Positions 24,243 through 37,277 are shown, numbered from the stretch's first letter. The stretch: DNA of 64,000 nt from Diploscapter coronatus (GCA_964036155.1 OZ038422.1:21537201-21601200); one strand, 5' to 3'. Notes: generated by a model from the letters alone, not told the origin. Numbers and translations are program-made.

Positions 24243-24765
24243 TTTATGGTTTCAGTTGGACTGAAAATGCTTTGCTAAAATTCAATCCGAACACAAAAAT
24301 TAGAGATAGATCGTTGGAAATTTACCAATGGATAAGTAATCAAACCAACTCTCGATTACAGAATGGTTTATTTGATTCAAACGAATAATAAGTGAGTAGA
24401 AAACAAAGTGAACTACAGAGGATCAATTAGGTAATCAAGTGAAAAGAAACAATTGCACCTGCAGATGGGAAGATATGATAAAGCCGAAATAAATTTGGTG
24501 AAATCGAGATAGACTGATTATGGCAACCGAAAAGGATCAGCACATACTCATGATTGTGACGTCGTGGTAGATTCAGAAAATGGCTAGTGAATAATGTTCC
24601 TAAGGACTATTCGAAATAACACTAGAATTGTAATGAACAGCTTTGTACACAGCACTAGAAGTGTATCTTGAAACCAAATATGAGTGAGAAGTTTCGTTGA
24701 AAAAACGTGCTATAAAAATTAGAAGAAAATAACGAGTGTTGAGTAACTATCGTATTTGATCGTAA
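24243..24765. other. Intergenic spacer between LEM-3 and RPUSD4-like genes
   Basis: This is 523 nt between two minus-strand genes. It must hold the 3' end of the LEM-3 gene and any promoter or trans-splice site of the RPUSD4-like gene; an acceptor (minus-strand TTTCAG) is at 24261-24266. Nothing else is evident. Confidence 0.5.
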
Positions 24766-27700
24766 TCACTTCTTCCTATTAGGCTGCCTGCCGAACTGAA
24801 CAGTCGCATTGGAAGGAGTCGAGGCAGAGGCGCCAGGCAGAGAATCCACGTGAACGACTCGAACTCCCTCTGCATGCAAGGCTGCGAATGCTCTGTAATC
24901 AATCAACAGTAAATTTGGCATTAGACTTGAATGACAAGGTATTTTCAAAGAACATAATCCCAATAACAATTTTCTAGGATGGCTTTAGCATTTTCGAAGT
25001 GTAACGAGGAAAACGTTAATAAAAATCTGAATCTTTACTGTTGCTCAGACTATTCTGAAAGATTTTTCCCTTTTGAAACAAAATAAATGGAATAATTTAC
25101 CTGTAAAGCAGATCAACACCTAGCTCAGCCTTCATGGACGCGTCCCACGACTTAGAGAGTCCATGCCATTCTCCCGACTGAAACGTTCAAAAATCAAAAA
25201 ATGTTAAGTCAAAATTAGGTAAACCTTCATGTTGGTCAAATTGTTGACTCGCAGTGCATCGATTAGGGCTGCCTCGATCACGAATGCCTCTTCGTCCGAG
25301 ATCCCGTGGCCTGAAATTATTCTCGAATAGAAATATTAATTCTTCTACTCATACCAATTTCGAGCCTTCCAACGCCGTGTCCCTTCGTCCAGAGCGAGTC
25401 TATTCGTCTCAGCTTCGCATTCGTTCGCTGAAATCGCAAGAGTTTCACAATAGAATAGACAATTCATCATCAATTCTTTGCAAAATTCGAGTTTATGGAA
25501 CGTCACAGTATTTTCTCCCTTTTCTAAAGGAAGAGGGACGAGATAATGAAGGAAAAAGAATAAAACCGAGTTGGCATTTGAAAACTCGCAGAAATAACGA
25601 AAACAAGTTACTCACGAGTTTGGCCGACTTCGCTTCTCGTTCCTTCTTCGCTTCAATCAAATGCTGCAGAGGGCGAAGCTAAAATGGGTTCATTGAATTG
25701 AAATGAGAAAACTGTATGTGCTACCTTCTTTCCTTTGCCCACATAGAAAATGGATGCGATGAAGTCGCTGAATCTGATGTTCTTGCCGTCCTGATAGAGA
25801 ACCCTCGGGTCGAAGAGCAGGTAGCAGAACGCTGTCACGCCTTTGCGTGAGAATTCTTCGCGAATCTGAAAGTCATTCAGTTAATAAAGAAATCGAAAAT
25901 ATGTGAAATTTTACGACCTCTGCCAAATTTAATACAAAAAACTATATTAGATAGATATAACATGATTCTTTAAAAAGCACGTAAGCTCGAAGAGGAAAAA
26001 GAAAAGAAATGAATGATATTCATTTATTATGAGAAAGTCATTGTGTGAGGATCAAATGTCGAACAATAACAAAATGCATGTGTTTTAAGAGGGCAAAATT
26101 TGCGATGCTTGAGTAATAAAGATGTCTTTATCGAAGCCTTGCTTGTATAACCTTCTCGTCATGTGAAATGAGCTTTGTTTTAGAAGAAATTCAAAAATTA
26201 TCTAACCTGTTCGTTGAGCAATTTTCCCCTGTCTTCATTGAGCTGCCCCTTTATGGCCAGTTCCAACTGCCTCGAGTACTTGTCTCCAATAGCCTCCTTC
26301 ATTTCCTTCCTCGCTTCGTGCAGCTTCTTCTCATAAAGGCGTCGAGTTCTGAACTATCTCTTCGCCATATTCTTTGAATTCCAGCAATCAAACCTGGAGC
26401 AGATGGGCCCGGCCACAATTCCGAATTCTTTCAATTGGGAACGCAGCTCGATGTCCTTCAACCTGAAATTTTACTCGTTCATTTTCGAATCTCTATAAAG
26501 CGATTGTGACTATTATTTTTTTCTGGAAATCATACTTTATCAAAATGAATACAGAAAAGAAACATCGTTTGGCAAATAAGTACTCATTTCAAAGATTTGG
26601 GAATATTCTTCTCACTTATGTAGGAAAAAAGATTTGCAACTATATAAGTGTTAACTAACCCTTTGATTCTGCGCATCTCGCAGTCGTCGATGTTCACGAT
26701 TCTGGTATGATCGTCTGTATCCGAAAGTTTCGTCTGCAATCAACAAAATATTGTGACATCTGGTTACTTGTTGAAAATTAACAAGAGTGTATTGAATACT
26801 TGTACTTTGTTTCATGCATTCACTCTTTCTACTGTAAAATCTCTGAAATAATGCATAAGCTTTCAATACACTGTTGCTCGCTTTCGTACTTGTGAAGTAT
26901 GAGTTATGTTTCATTTCCATCAAAGTAATTGAACGTCCATAAGAAATTAAATGAAAAAATCGTGAATATTCCCATTCGTAAAAATAAGTCCATCTTTCAG
27001 GTTTTTTTTCTCAATATTTAAAGAAAAAATCAAATTTAAAAAAGGCCAATACCTTGGAAAATCGATTTCTGAGTTCGGTAACGTTGAAACTCATGTCTTC
27101 AGCGGAGAAGTACTCGGTGGAATTGTGTCCAGCGACAGGGCTGCTGTGGTCGATGGATTTCCTTTTCTGGGGCGGAGTAGCTGCAGGAGCAGAGGGCATT
27201 TTGCGAAGGCCTGCAGCTCTCGCTTGTGGGGTGTCGTAATAGGACGGTCTAATCGGGTGATGCAGTTTCCCAGACTGAAATACAGAAAATATGGAAAATA
27301 CCGGGTAAGAAGAGCGATATTTACTATGCCGTTCAAAGTAGCAGGTTGAGTGGATCTATTTTGGGTGTAATCACCAGCAACAGATCTGAAAATATAATAA
27401 ATTAGACAGAATATTTCAGGGCGTTTCAAAATATTGGATATTGCAATTTGAAGGAATAGTAGGAGAGAATTGTAGAAGGCTAGAAAAGATACTAACACTT
27501 GTTTTTTACTATCAATGGATTTTGGTAAACGCTGGATAACGAAAGATGGAAAAAGTGAGAGATGAAAGCAAAATACTAGACAAAGGATAATGAATTGCAA
27601 ATTGCGCTGTTTTGACTATGATAAGCACGAGCTAGCAAAACTTATTGATTATTATTCCTTCGAGTCAGTGCATTGTGACGTTATCAAGAGATCAATTATT

Positions 27701-29325
27701 CAAAATGATGATGCAAACCTGGGAGGGAACTCAGTCTGAGGATTCAATTCATTGAGCGGATCCAATTTAGTAGACCAAGCGATGGAATCCTGTCTCTGCC
27801 AATCGCCCTGCGCAGTCGCTTCATTCTTCGAACCCTCTTCGTCTTCAACACTTTTCTTAAACATAGTCATTTCCGATCTTTCAATTGAGAAAATAAACTC
27901 ACTCTGTCCGGACTTTTGCCTTTGATTCGATTGAATGAGTTGCGAATTTTTCTCCTCACAACGCGCAGACCACGACCGATTCTCGTGGCAGGACGAGCTG
28001 AATTTTAATTTATTTGGTTTTTGAAGCCAAGAATGGCATAAAATGTTAGGAAAAGTCTAGATTTTCAGGGAAAACAGTTTGTAAAAATTTGAGAAAACTA
28101 TTATTCAAATGTAAAAGAAAATATTTTGATTTTTTCTTATTGAAAAACCTGGAACGAGACTTTTACTCTGAATTGTTCAACTTCTTTTCGAATCGAAAGT
28201 TACAGGAAAACATAAATTTTTTGAAAGATATGAAAACTGAAAATTTTTTTCAAATTTTGGAAGATTCAAGAAATTATTTCTCTAAAAATTAGTTTTTTTT
28301 TCAGAAAAGAAAGAAAACAGTTACTTGTGATGTTGTCAGAATTGGCTGGATGAAGCGAGTCGAATCGAGGAGGCCTCTGCGCCCTGTGGCAAGAGAATAT
28401 TCGCGCGATTGCAGGGCCTCTTCTCTGTTGGACGAGTTTCAAGTGGTCACGCAGAATTCTGCAAATGAATGTTTCCTGCTAGTTTCGATGAAATTGACGG
28501 ACTGTTTGCATTCGCCCTGAGACATGGACAGAGGAGTTCTGCCGAACGAGTCGTGATACAGAGGATCCGCGCCTGGAAATGAGTTGTCTTGGAAAGGCAA
28601 TCGGAATGAATTACCGAAATTGAGCAGCAGCTGGCAGAAACTCTTCCTTCCGAAATATGCAGCCACGTGCAAAGCTTAAATAGACATCGTCATACATTCT
28701 ATACATTATAGCATGTCATGTTATGACCAATTCGAGCTCAGGACTCGCTTTTTATCTTCGTTTAAACTTGTTTTAGCGAAGAACAGCAGAATGCAAGGAA
28801 GGATGATGAACGAAAATAATCGAGTTCATATAGCGAACTAGTGTGCAATGAGAGAGAAAGCATTTCCTTACAGCTCCCTAGTTCCACAGCCTATTTCGTC
28901 TGGTCGCGATGTCGCCAGACTTCTCAAAACTCGGCTCGCAATCCATCCCGCAGAAAGAGCGTCATATCGAGAAAGAGAAAAGAGCATGTCTTCTTTGCCC
29001 TCTCTCGAAAAACTACTATTTTCTTATGTGGGTCGAATAGTGATCCGAAATTTTGAAAAGTCTGAACGTCGCGACAAATCCAAATAGCCAGAAATTGCAA
29101 TTACTCAAGAAGTGTAAACGTACCCGTGAGCCCGTCTTCTGCAGTCTCACGAACAGATACCTCTCCACGACCTGTAATTAAACTCATGGAAATTAAGAGG
29201 ACAAAAATGAACAAACTAAGCAGGTGTCTGGCTGCATGAACTGCATTCTCAGACTCAGAAGCGGCCAGCAAATGCAGCACTTTCTTCCTTTCATCCACCC
29301 CTATCCCGATCCCACTTTCAGTCAT
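24766..29325 (-). CDS. lem-3: LEM-3/ANKLE1 ankyrin-LEM-GIY-YIG endonuclease
   Basis: Eighteen exons join in frame on the minus strand, from 29217-29325 and 29124-29171 through 28615-28674, 28503-28572, 28325-28458, 27903-27997, 27719-27855, 27325-27385, 27053-27274, 26660-26733, 26394-26462, 26207-26348, 25725-25865, 25616-25678, 25355-25427, 25225-25310, 25101-25177 to 24766-24892. They encode about 595 aa. The N-terminus has ankyrin repeats (GLTALHVAAYFGRKSFCQLL, ADPLYHDSFGRTPLSM). The centre has a LEM domain (ELRSQLKEFGIVAGPIC). The C-terminus is the ANKLE1-type GIY-YIG nuclease (FCYLLFDPR, SIFYVGKGK, LRPLQHL, and a catalytic-type EEAFVIEAALIDAL...LTN). ANKLE1/LEM-3 cuts branched DNA and resolves chromatin bridges at the midbody. 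Intron 28459-28502 is only 44 nt with a weak GTCCGT donor. The chosen ATG is 28 nt behind a TTTCAG. Confidence 0.92.
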
Positions 29326-29817
29326 TCCTCCGGACAGATGATTGGATGTCACTCTGAAAATGAACAAAATTCACAAAAAAAAATTGACGAAACTCAAACA
29401 AACGAACGAAGAAATGAAGCAAAACAACAGAAGGAAATGCTACTTGCAGAAGTACTCATTTTTGTTTTTGTTTTCGAGCAGCGACAGAAGAGAGTCGAAT
29501 CGAATTCCCCGTTTGGAGTCGAAATTCTCAAACAAGAACAAAATCGAAAACGAAGGGAGGGAATAGAAATGCATGCACCCTTTGGCGTGTAGAGAGAGAA
29601 AGAGTGTTTTGACAGTGGGGCGCTTTCACCAATGAATCATTCTCGCATTTCCTTTTGATTCATTAAATTGTGAAATTCGTCTCTTTCTCCATTTTCTGTT
29701 GTTCTATTTCTTCGATTTTTCCTTCTTTCCTCGATTTCATTATCACTCACCATCACGCATTACTCGATCATTCCGCGCCTTAACATCATCTAATTTTGCC
29801 TATTTGAGTGCTTGGAG
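29326..29817. promoter_or_regulatory. Bidirectional promoter region, LEM-3 / ALIX
   Basis: This is 492 bp between divergent start codons. It contains an acceptor-like CTGAAAA at 29354-29360 for the minus-strand gene and pyrimidine-rich sequence at 29680-29750 before ALIX. No TATA box was recognised. Confidence 0.4.
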
Positions 29818-32800
29818 ATGTCTTTCCATTTGCTGGCAGCTCCCCCCAAGTCGACTGCGGAGGTCGACCTCGTCAAGCCGCTGAATAGCTACATTCAGTC
29901 CGTCTACAACACTTCAGAGGATGACAAATCCGAGATCGCTGAGGCTGTACAGGTTGGAATAGATGAAGAATAAAAATAGAAATTTGAATTTTGGAAAGCC
30001 AAGACCAAAGTGACTTTTTGAAAACGTGAAAGAGAAAAAAGATTAAAGTCGATGGTTTCAACCGCGGTTGAAGAAAAAGTTAGAAAAAAGCAAAAAGACG
30101 AATTTGAGGAACTGAACAAACTGCGGACGAAGGCGTGTTGCCAGCCACTGGACAAGTCTCAGCAGGGACTGGATGTTCTGCTCAGGTTGAATTGAGTATT
30201 CTTGCTCAAGAGGTATTGTTTTATTCTCCAGATACTTCGACCAGCTCGTGTCGATCGAGAACAAAGTCATCATCTCTGCCACTCAGAATCCGGTCGTCTT
30301 CAAGTGGAAGGACGCATTCGACAAAGGCAGCCTTTTCTCTAGCAGAGTTTGTTTTTCTCATTTTAATTTTGACTTTTCTCCACCATTACTCAAAATAAAA
30401 AAAAACGAAATTGTCTTCTGTACGATATTCATTGAAGCCTCATATCAGAGCTGAGACGAAGTTGAAATTTTCAAATTCGAAGTCGAAGTCGAAATCGAAG
30501 TTGGTCGTTAAAATTTTTCGAAGTCGAAGTCGAAGTCGAAATTGGCTTCTCAAAATTTTCGAAGTCGAAGTCGAAATCGAAATTGGCCTCCCAAATTTTT
30601 CGAAGTCGAAGTCGAAATCGAAGTTGGCTCAAAAACCCTCGAAGTTTCGACTTTCGAAGTCGAAGTCGAAACTTCGTCTCAGCTCTGCCTCATATTTATA
30701 ATACGAAATAGTTAAGAAAAAATCTTTTTTTTGTTAGGCATGATTTTAGCTCGAGCATTTCATAAAGCTGATAAGTTCATTTTTAACTGTTTTTCTCACA
30801 GCACGAACTTATACTTTTAATTCGATGAATTTTAAATTCGCTTTTCTCCTCTAGCATCACCAAATTCAGGCTGCTCTCTCCCTGTCGGATGGCTCGTTCG
30901 AGCGCGCAGCTGTTCTGTTCAATTGCGGGGCCTTGATGAGTCAAATCGCTGCAACGCAGCCGATGCTCACGGACGAGGAGATCAAAACCAGTGCAAAGCT
31001 ATTCCAGCAGGTTTTCCTCTATTATTATTCCTTCTCATTTGAGAGTCTTCATGCAGAGTTCTGGAGTGTTCGTGAAGTTGCGCGACTCTATCCTGGGAAT
31101 GGTTCAACAGGAGCCGACCCCCGATCTGATGCCCGACACTCTCGCTGCTCTCTCTGCCCTTATGCTTGCTCAGGCTCAGGAGACCATCTACATCAAGGGA
31201 CACAAAGGTACATCTTGGGGGTATACAGGGTGCGGACAAATTATGGAGGCACTTGCTAAAGCGTCGATTTTTCACGAAGTGCGCAGAGTTTACATGCTAT
31301 TTTTATTTTTTCGTCATTACCATGCATTTCGTGATCATTTCCATATATTATTTACCATTGGTAGGTTTTCTATTCAGAATGGTAGCGCCGAGTTCAAAGC
31401 GATCTATTATCATCATATTGTATCAGGCTGGGAATCAAACGAAAGACATCGTCAAACTGATGAAAATCAGTCGAACGATGGTCCAGAAGACTGTAAAACG
31501 GTTCAAAGAGATTGGATCTGCTGCTGACCGTCCGGGAAGAGGCAGAAAACGGAGTGCAAGGACGGAACAGAACAAGACAAGCTTCGTGAGATGATTCGAC
31601 GAAATTCCCGAAGATCCATACGAAAAATGAGCAAAAAATTGAAAATCAACGAAAAATCGGTCAGAACCATCATCAGGAAGGACTTGAGACTCAACTCCTA
31701 CAGAATCCAAAAAAGTCCACGAACTCACGGACAAAATGATGTCAAACAGACTTGAAAGATACCAACAGTTTCCCAAGAGGCTTTCTTCGGCACGCTACAA
31801 AACGATTATTTTTTCGGATGAGGAAATATTCACAATGGAACTTTTCATGAATCGTCAAAATGATCACATCCTGTCCCCAAACGTCTCCTCTGCTAATTCC
31901 AATGGCAAACTGATCGGAAGACGTGCTCATCCTCAGTCAATCCCGGTTTGGGCGGCTACCGCCTATCATGGAAAGTCCTCCCTCGTGTTCGTCCCCCAGA
32001 ACGCCAAGATCAACACCGAAACCTATCAAATCTTATTTAAAATAAAGCTCTTATTCCCTGGACCAAAATCCATTTTAAATCCTGTCCCTCCTGCTTTCAG
32101 CAGGATTCGGCTCCTTCCCACAAGTCAAAATCTACTCAATCCTTCTGCAAAATTCACTTCGCAGATTTCATCTCCTCTTCCGAATGACCCTCCAACAGCC
32201 CTGATTTGAACCCATTGGATTATTCCATTTGGTAATACTTTGAGACCAAGGCCTGCTCTACTCCCCACAAAAGTTTCGGCTTCTTGAAGTCTTTCCTTGT
32301 CGAAGCATGAGACAAAATGTCCAATGACTAGTTGCGTGCCGTCATCGATGCCTTCCTCGAGCGACTCAAGGCCTGTATCAACGCTAAAGGCGGCCATTTC
32401 GAAAACTCTTAGTTGATTTTTTATCGTTATGTTATCAATAAATTATTTTTAAAATTTGAACTCGATTACTTCAATATTTCGGGTTAAATCTCAATTTATC
32501 GGTGCCTCCATAATTTGTCCGCACCCTGTACATTGTTGCGCGCAGAAAAAAAATTGTGCGCAACGACCGTTCCCTATTTTAGAATATCATCAAATTTTCT
32601 AAATTCATCATCTAGTGTGTAGTTGAAGGTTTTCTTATTGGAGGAAATGAAAATTAATATAAAAAAAAAGTTATATAAAAAGGATAGCAAAATCCAATCA
32701 TTCTCCAGAACGGAGGATCATATTGCTCTGCTCTAATTTGTATTCAATTCTCCTGAACTGTGTTCTCTCAATCAAATGAGATTTGTTTCAGACAAGATGA

Positions 32801-35800
32801 AGCCTGCTTCGCTGACGAAAATCGCTGCTCAAGTGGCAGATTTCTATGCGGAGGCTCACAAATCCATGACGAAGGACGTTGTGAAGTCTATTTGGGACAA
32901 GGTAGTCTTATAAGATATTTTGCATGAAGAACTATTGAATTGAGGAGTGGCTGAACACGGTGAACGGGAAGACGATGCTGTACCAGGCGGTGGCGCAATT
33001 CCACCAGTCGGAAGTGAATGGGGAGGCGAGGGAGATTGGCGAGCAGCTGTCCAGACTGACCGAGGCGCAGAGACTCACAGAGACTGCACTCAAGTACCTG
33101 CCTTCTTCTCCTTACTTCACGGAGCAGCAGAACAACATCAACAAGGCATTCACCACTGCCAAGAAGGACAACGATTTCATTGTGAGTTATCTAGCTTAAA
33201 CTTGCAGTTTTCGACCCACGATTATTAATTCATGGAGCAAGATGGTGTTCTTTCAAAGGATGAAAAATACCTATTTTTCCTAGTTCAAGATGAATTACTA
33301 TCAGATACATAGATGCGTTTTATGTCTCGCCATTTTCGAAGTCCCGAATCTGACTCGGTTGTCTTCTTGAAAATCTATGCTTTCTTTTCAAAATATTAAA
33401 AATTAAAGAAAAAAAACAAACAAACCTGATGTTCGAACTGGCCAAGCTTTCAAATGACTATTTAGCTTTGTCAGGCAGATAAGAATTATGAATTTCAGTA
33501 CCATGAACGCGTGGCAGATTTTCGTTCTCTGTCCGCTCTGCCCAAGGCAACTCTCGTCAAATCGACTCCTGTGGCTCATCCAATGTCCCCGAGATACAAA
33601 GGTACTTTGTTGCCTTCTTCTGCCCAAATCTCTATGCTTGATTGCAGACATGTTCGTTTCTCTGGTGCCTGTCCAGGTGCACAATGCAATGCTGTCCTAC
33701 GATGGAAGGAAGGCAGAGCTCGTCAACATGGAGACTGGCAGACTCAGAGAGCACACCCAACTCATGAATGGGTCAGTTTGAATGTGTGTGGCTCAAAGAA
33801 AATTATCTAGTCGGTGCTTTTCCAATTTCAATTTGTCTATCAGTTGATAAGTTTGCTTTGGTTAGAAAAAACATCTTTCGATAACTAAAATGCCACCATT
33901 GCATTATGGATTAGGATACTTCCAAAAATATCCTGATGTCATCTACAACTTGAATATGACTGCTAGTGTTCATTTTTATAACTCGCATATAAACTCTCAT
34001 CACTTTAACTTCAGAATCCTGGCTTCTTTGAATTTGCCAGCCGCATTGGACGACGTGACTTCGACAGAGACGCTGCCGGAATCGATGAAGCAGAAATCTG
34101 CCAAACTGAAACAGGCGGGTGGCTATGCAGAGATACAGAGGATGTTCACCGAATTGCCCACTCTCTACAAGAGGAATGAAGAGATCCTCGATGAGGTTAA
34201 TTTTCTAGCATAATTTATTATCTCGTAAAGATAAACGAAATTTTCTCTTTACCCAAATGAGCGAGAATGCACATGTGTATCTAGGTTCAAAGAAAATGAT
34301 TTATTAAAAATGATATATTATAATAGTCTTTATTTCTTTTATTTCCTTTTATCATGAGATGAGATTTCTTTTTGGGTGATTACAAATTAAAAAGAGGGAT
34401 TTCAGACGAATCGCGTCCTGACAGAAGAGAAGAACAGCGACGACAATCTGAGAAATCAGTTCGCGGGCAAATGGAATCGCATGTCCAGTGAACAGCTCAC
34501 TGGGCCTCTTGTGCAGGTAATTTCTTGAGTTGATGTTTAAAATTAGTTATTTCTTCGCATAAATCATTCGTTTTGAAAATGATTGCTTTCTTGACAAAGT
34601 ATTCCAATAAGTCACCCAAGATCGTATCTCATCTAATTCGCTTTTAGGAAATTGGCAAATATCGTGGAATCCTGCACACTGCATCGAATGCAGATAAAAT
34701 GGTCCGCGACAAATTCGAAGCCAATCGTCAGGGGATCGAGCTGCTCAGCAAAAATGAGGTACGGTCATTATTTTTTACTCTACAACAAGAATGTTGCACA
34801 CATTTTGTATTCCTTCTCTCTTATGCTCCACCTTCCCTTTTCTTCGTTTGCTGAGATGCTATTTCACCCTGGGAGATAGCATATGCTCTCGCAGATACGA
34901 GAAAGAAAAAGAGGGAGTGAAAGAAATCGCTTGAGAAGTGAAAGGCGAGTTGCAAAGAGTGCAATATTCTTGTTGTGGCGTGAAAATAATAGTTATTTGA
35001 AAACGAAATAGGCATTTTTTTTCTTTTTTTAATTAATCGCTTTCTATTCTATCATTCTTCAGTAATTTTCGAAGACAATATGAATGAACCTTTCAATTTT
35101 TGATTTGGAAAGATGACCTACATAATTCAGGTGGATTTGCGCAATTCTATCCCCAATCAGCAGGCGCATGCAACTGGAGGAGCATCTGAAGCAGTGACCA
35201 AACTGAAGGAGCTCATGAATGACGTGCAGCAGATCAAGGTCGAGAGGGAGAAGATCGAGAAGGTGCGTATTTTAATTCATTTGCTGCTCGAATATCTTGA
35301 AAAGTCAATAATACAAACGAATAGAGGAATTTCTAACATTTTCAATTTCCGCAAAATGAAAAACGCAACACTTTCACTTTTATTCTAACTAAAAATTATT
35401 TAAATCATGTATTGCAGGATCTGAAGAACGTGAACTGCGACATCGCGAGCGACTTCCTGAAGGCGATGACGGAGAGCCAGCTGATCAACGAGGAGCACAT
35501 CTCCAAGGAGAAGATCAACCAGCTGTACGGGCCGCTCAGGCAGCAGGTCGCTAACTCCATCAAGAGACAGGAAGAAGTCCTCGAAGAAGTTCAGGTTGGG
35601 AGATAATGTGTTGAATAACCACCAAGTAGTTACTAATGAGAATTGCAGAAATGGAACAACGTGTTCGCTCGAGAGAAGTCGGGCACTTCGAGTGGCGCAG
35701 AGAGGGAGAGGGTCCTCAAGATGCTCGCCACCGCTGCTGACGCTTTCACTGAGTTGAAGGCCAATTTGGACGAAGGAGCTAAGGTATGGAAATTTGAAAA

Positions 35801-37277
35801 TCATTATCAGGATCAAAACTTTCGGCTAATCTCTCAATGACTATACACTTTCGAGTGAAGACATTCTCGCACTAGATCTTCATTACAAATTGTACAATTT
35901 ATTCGTTTCTTTCTTCGAAAGTGATTTGATAAAATTTTGTAGTATCGTGCTCGCCGTTAGTATTCGGCGCTGAAAAGGGCGCACCCCAACGCTAAAACTC
36001 CTGCTCCAATCGAAAACGAGAGCTTTGTCTCCTTTTCTTCTTTCTCCCTTTTGATGAACGAAAGAAAAGGCTACATCCTCATTTTTTTAATGGAGCAGAA
36101 GTTTTATGGTTAGAGCGCGCCTATTTCGACGCCGGACATTAGCGGCGAGCACAATAGATCACTTTACTTCAATATTGTTCATTTTTAGTTCTACAACGAT
36201 CTGACTCCAATCTTGGTTCGCCTGCAGCAGAAAGTCAGCGATTTTGCATTTGCTCGTCAGACCGAGAAGGAAGACTTGATGAGACAGCTCCAGCAGAACA
36301 TCGTCTCTGGAGGTCAGCAACTTTTCTTTTAATTCGAATTCACTCGTTTGCATAAAGAAAATCGTTAATGATTTTTGCACTAATTACCCAATTTTATAAT
36401 AGTCATCCATTTGAAAATTCTTCTTTACCGAAAGTCCATTACCCAGTCCATTATTTTTCTTATATGAAAAATGTGACTTTTTAACCAATCATATAATGAT
36501 AGCAAACCTTAATAACTCTTATTTAAACTAAAAATTGAGCTCATCCCATATTTCAATGTAGTTAACACAATCTAGGCGGTTCGTCTAACTCGGGCTCTTC
36601 TCCCGGAGGCTCTGCCGGCCAGGCCCCGCGTGCTCCACCGGTATAACTTCGTTGATTGTTATAGACTGATTAATTCCGAACTTGCAGCCTCGCCCACCTC
36701 CCCCATCGAATTCCGTCGAGGCCCCGATTCCTCCTCCTCGCATGCAGCAAGGTTCGCAAGGTAGTAGAATAGAGATTCTAACCAATCGAAATTTTTGACA
36801 ATACTCGCACTCGTCAAATATGATGGAAATCATTTTCCATAATAAGAAGAAGTCGTAGTGATAAAACCCAAAGTTATGAATAAACCCTTTCTTGATAGCC
36901 ACCACCAGTATTCGTCAAAAGTTCTACTAATCCAGTCAATTCCATGTTACACATGAATTTCATTCATTCTTTTTTTAAAAATAATTTCAGCGATCCCGGG
37001 TCAAGTGAATTTCCCGCCTCAGGCTCAACAGCAGCAGCAGCAGCAGGTTCCTTACCCATTCTCGCCCTACGGCCAGCCCCAGCCCTTCCAGCCCCACTTC
37101 TTCCCAAGCCAGGCCAATCCCTACCCGACCTATCCGGGCGCGTTCGGAGCCTACTCAGCCTTCCAGCAGCCGCCTCCCAACTACTCGGCCTTTTCCGGCT
37201 TCCCTCCCAATCCACAGGCTCCTCAAGCTCCCCAAGCTCCCCACCCGAACACCAACAACCCATTCTACCAGAACTGA
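29818..37277 (+). CDS. alx-1: ALIX / PDCD6IP homologue (ESCRT-associated Bro1 protein)
   Basis: Nineteen exons join in frame: 29818-29952, 30109-30185, 30232-30346, 30855-31010, 31057-31207, 32792-32901, 32945-33181, 33499-33601, 33648-33771, 34015-34195, 34406-34516, 34648-34758, 35131-35262, 35418-35594, 35649-35783, 36189-36312, 36576-36640, 36688-36760 and 36991-37277. They give 867 aa; human ALIX has 868. The Bro1 domain ([53 protein letters not shown]) is followed by the coiled V domain ([42 protein letters not shown]) and a Pro/Gln-rich tail. ALIX links ESCRT-I and ESCRT-III in endosomal sorting and cytokinesis. No PS/TAP motif was seen in the tail. Introns 3 and 5 carry transposons. 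AATAAA lies at 37595-37600. Confidence 0.96.
30446..30687. mobile_element. hAT-like MITE with internal 41-bp tandem repeats
   Basis: This 242-bp element sits in ALIX intron 3. It has perfect 18-bp terminal inverted repeats (starting CAGAGCTGAG, 30446-30463, and 30670-30687). It is flanked by the 8-bp direct repeat CCTCATAT at 30438-30445 and 30688-30695. An 8-bp target duplication and a CAGAG start are the marks of hAT elements. Inside, four copies of a 41-bp unit begin at 30476, 30517, 30558 and 30599, each led by TTCGAAGTCGAAGTCG. It has no coding capacity. Confidence 0.88.
31226..32528 (+). mobile_element. DD37D Tc1/mariner transposon (maT-like), decayed
   Basis: This 1303-bp element sits in ALIX intron 5. 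It has perfect 27-bp terminal inverted repeats (31226-31252 and 32502-32528, starting CAGGGTGCGGACAAATTATG) flanked by TA dinucleotides at 31224-31225 and 32529-32530. The inside encodes one plus-strand transposase: an HTH region ([20 protein letters not shown]), then catalytic blocks [20 protein letters not shown] and [12 protein letters not shown]. There are 37 residues between the second and third Asp, which places it in the DD37D (maT) group. Confidence 0.93.
31381..32411 (+). pseudogene. Transposase of the DD37D element, broken
   Basis: The first frame begins [18 protein letters not shown] at 31381 and runs to about 31594. Frameshifts or stops then break it near 31590 and 31735-31790. 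Two in-frame stops fall at conserved Trp positions near the third Asp (TGA at about 32195, TAA at about 32230). The N-terminal helix-turn-helix and all three catalytic Asp residues are still readable across frames. The copy therefore cannot make transposase, but the ends are intact and could still be mobilised in trans. Confidence 0.9.
35947..36152. mobile_element. MITE with ~60-bp inverted arms in an ALIX intron
   Basis: This 206-bp element sits in the intron 35784-36188. The left arm starts GTGCTCGCCGTTAG and the right arm ends with the inverted form (GGCGAGCAC). The arms match at roughly 80% over ~60 bp, through a shared TGCTCCA inner edge. It has no coding potential. No clear target duplication was seen. 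Confidence 0.7.

Noticed and set aside
28841..29087. Plus-strand open frames between LEM-3 exons
   Set aside because: They lie inside a LEM-3 intron (28675-29123). The flanking ankyrin exons join in frame without them, and neither frame resembles a known protein.
30001..30108. Extra ALIX exon encoding [14 protein letters not shown] upstream of 30109
   Set aside because: The frame is open, but the upstream acceptor is poor. Starting at 30109 aligns AVQ|ELNKLR directly with the Bro1-domain pattern of other ALIX proteins.
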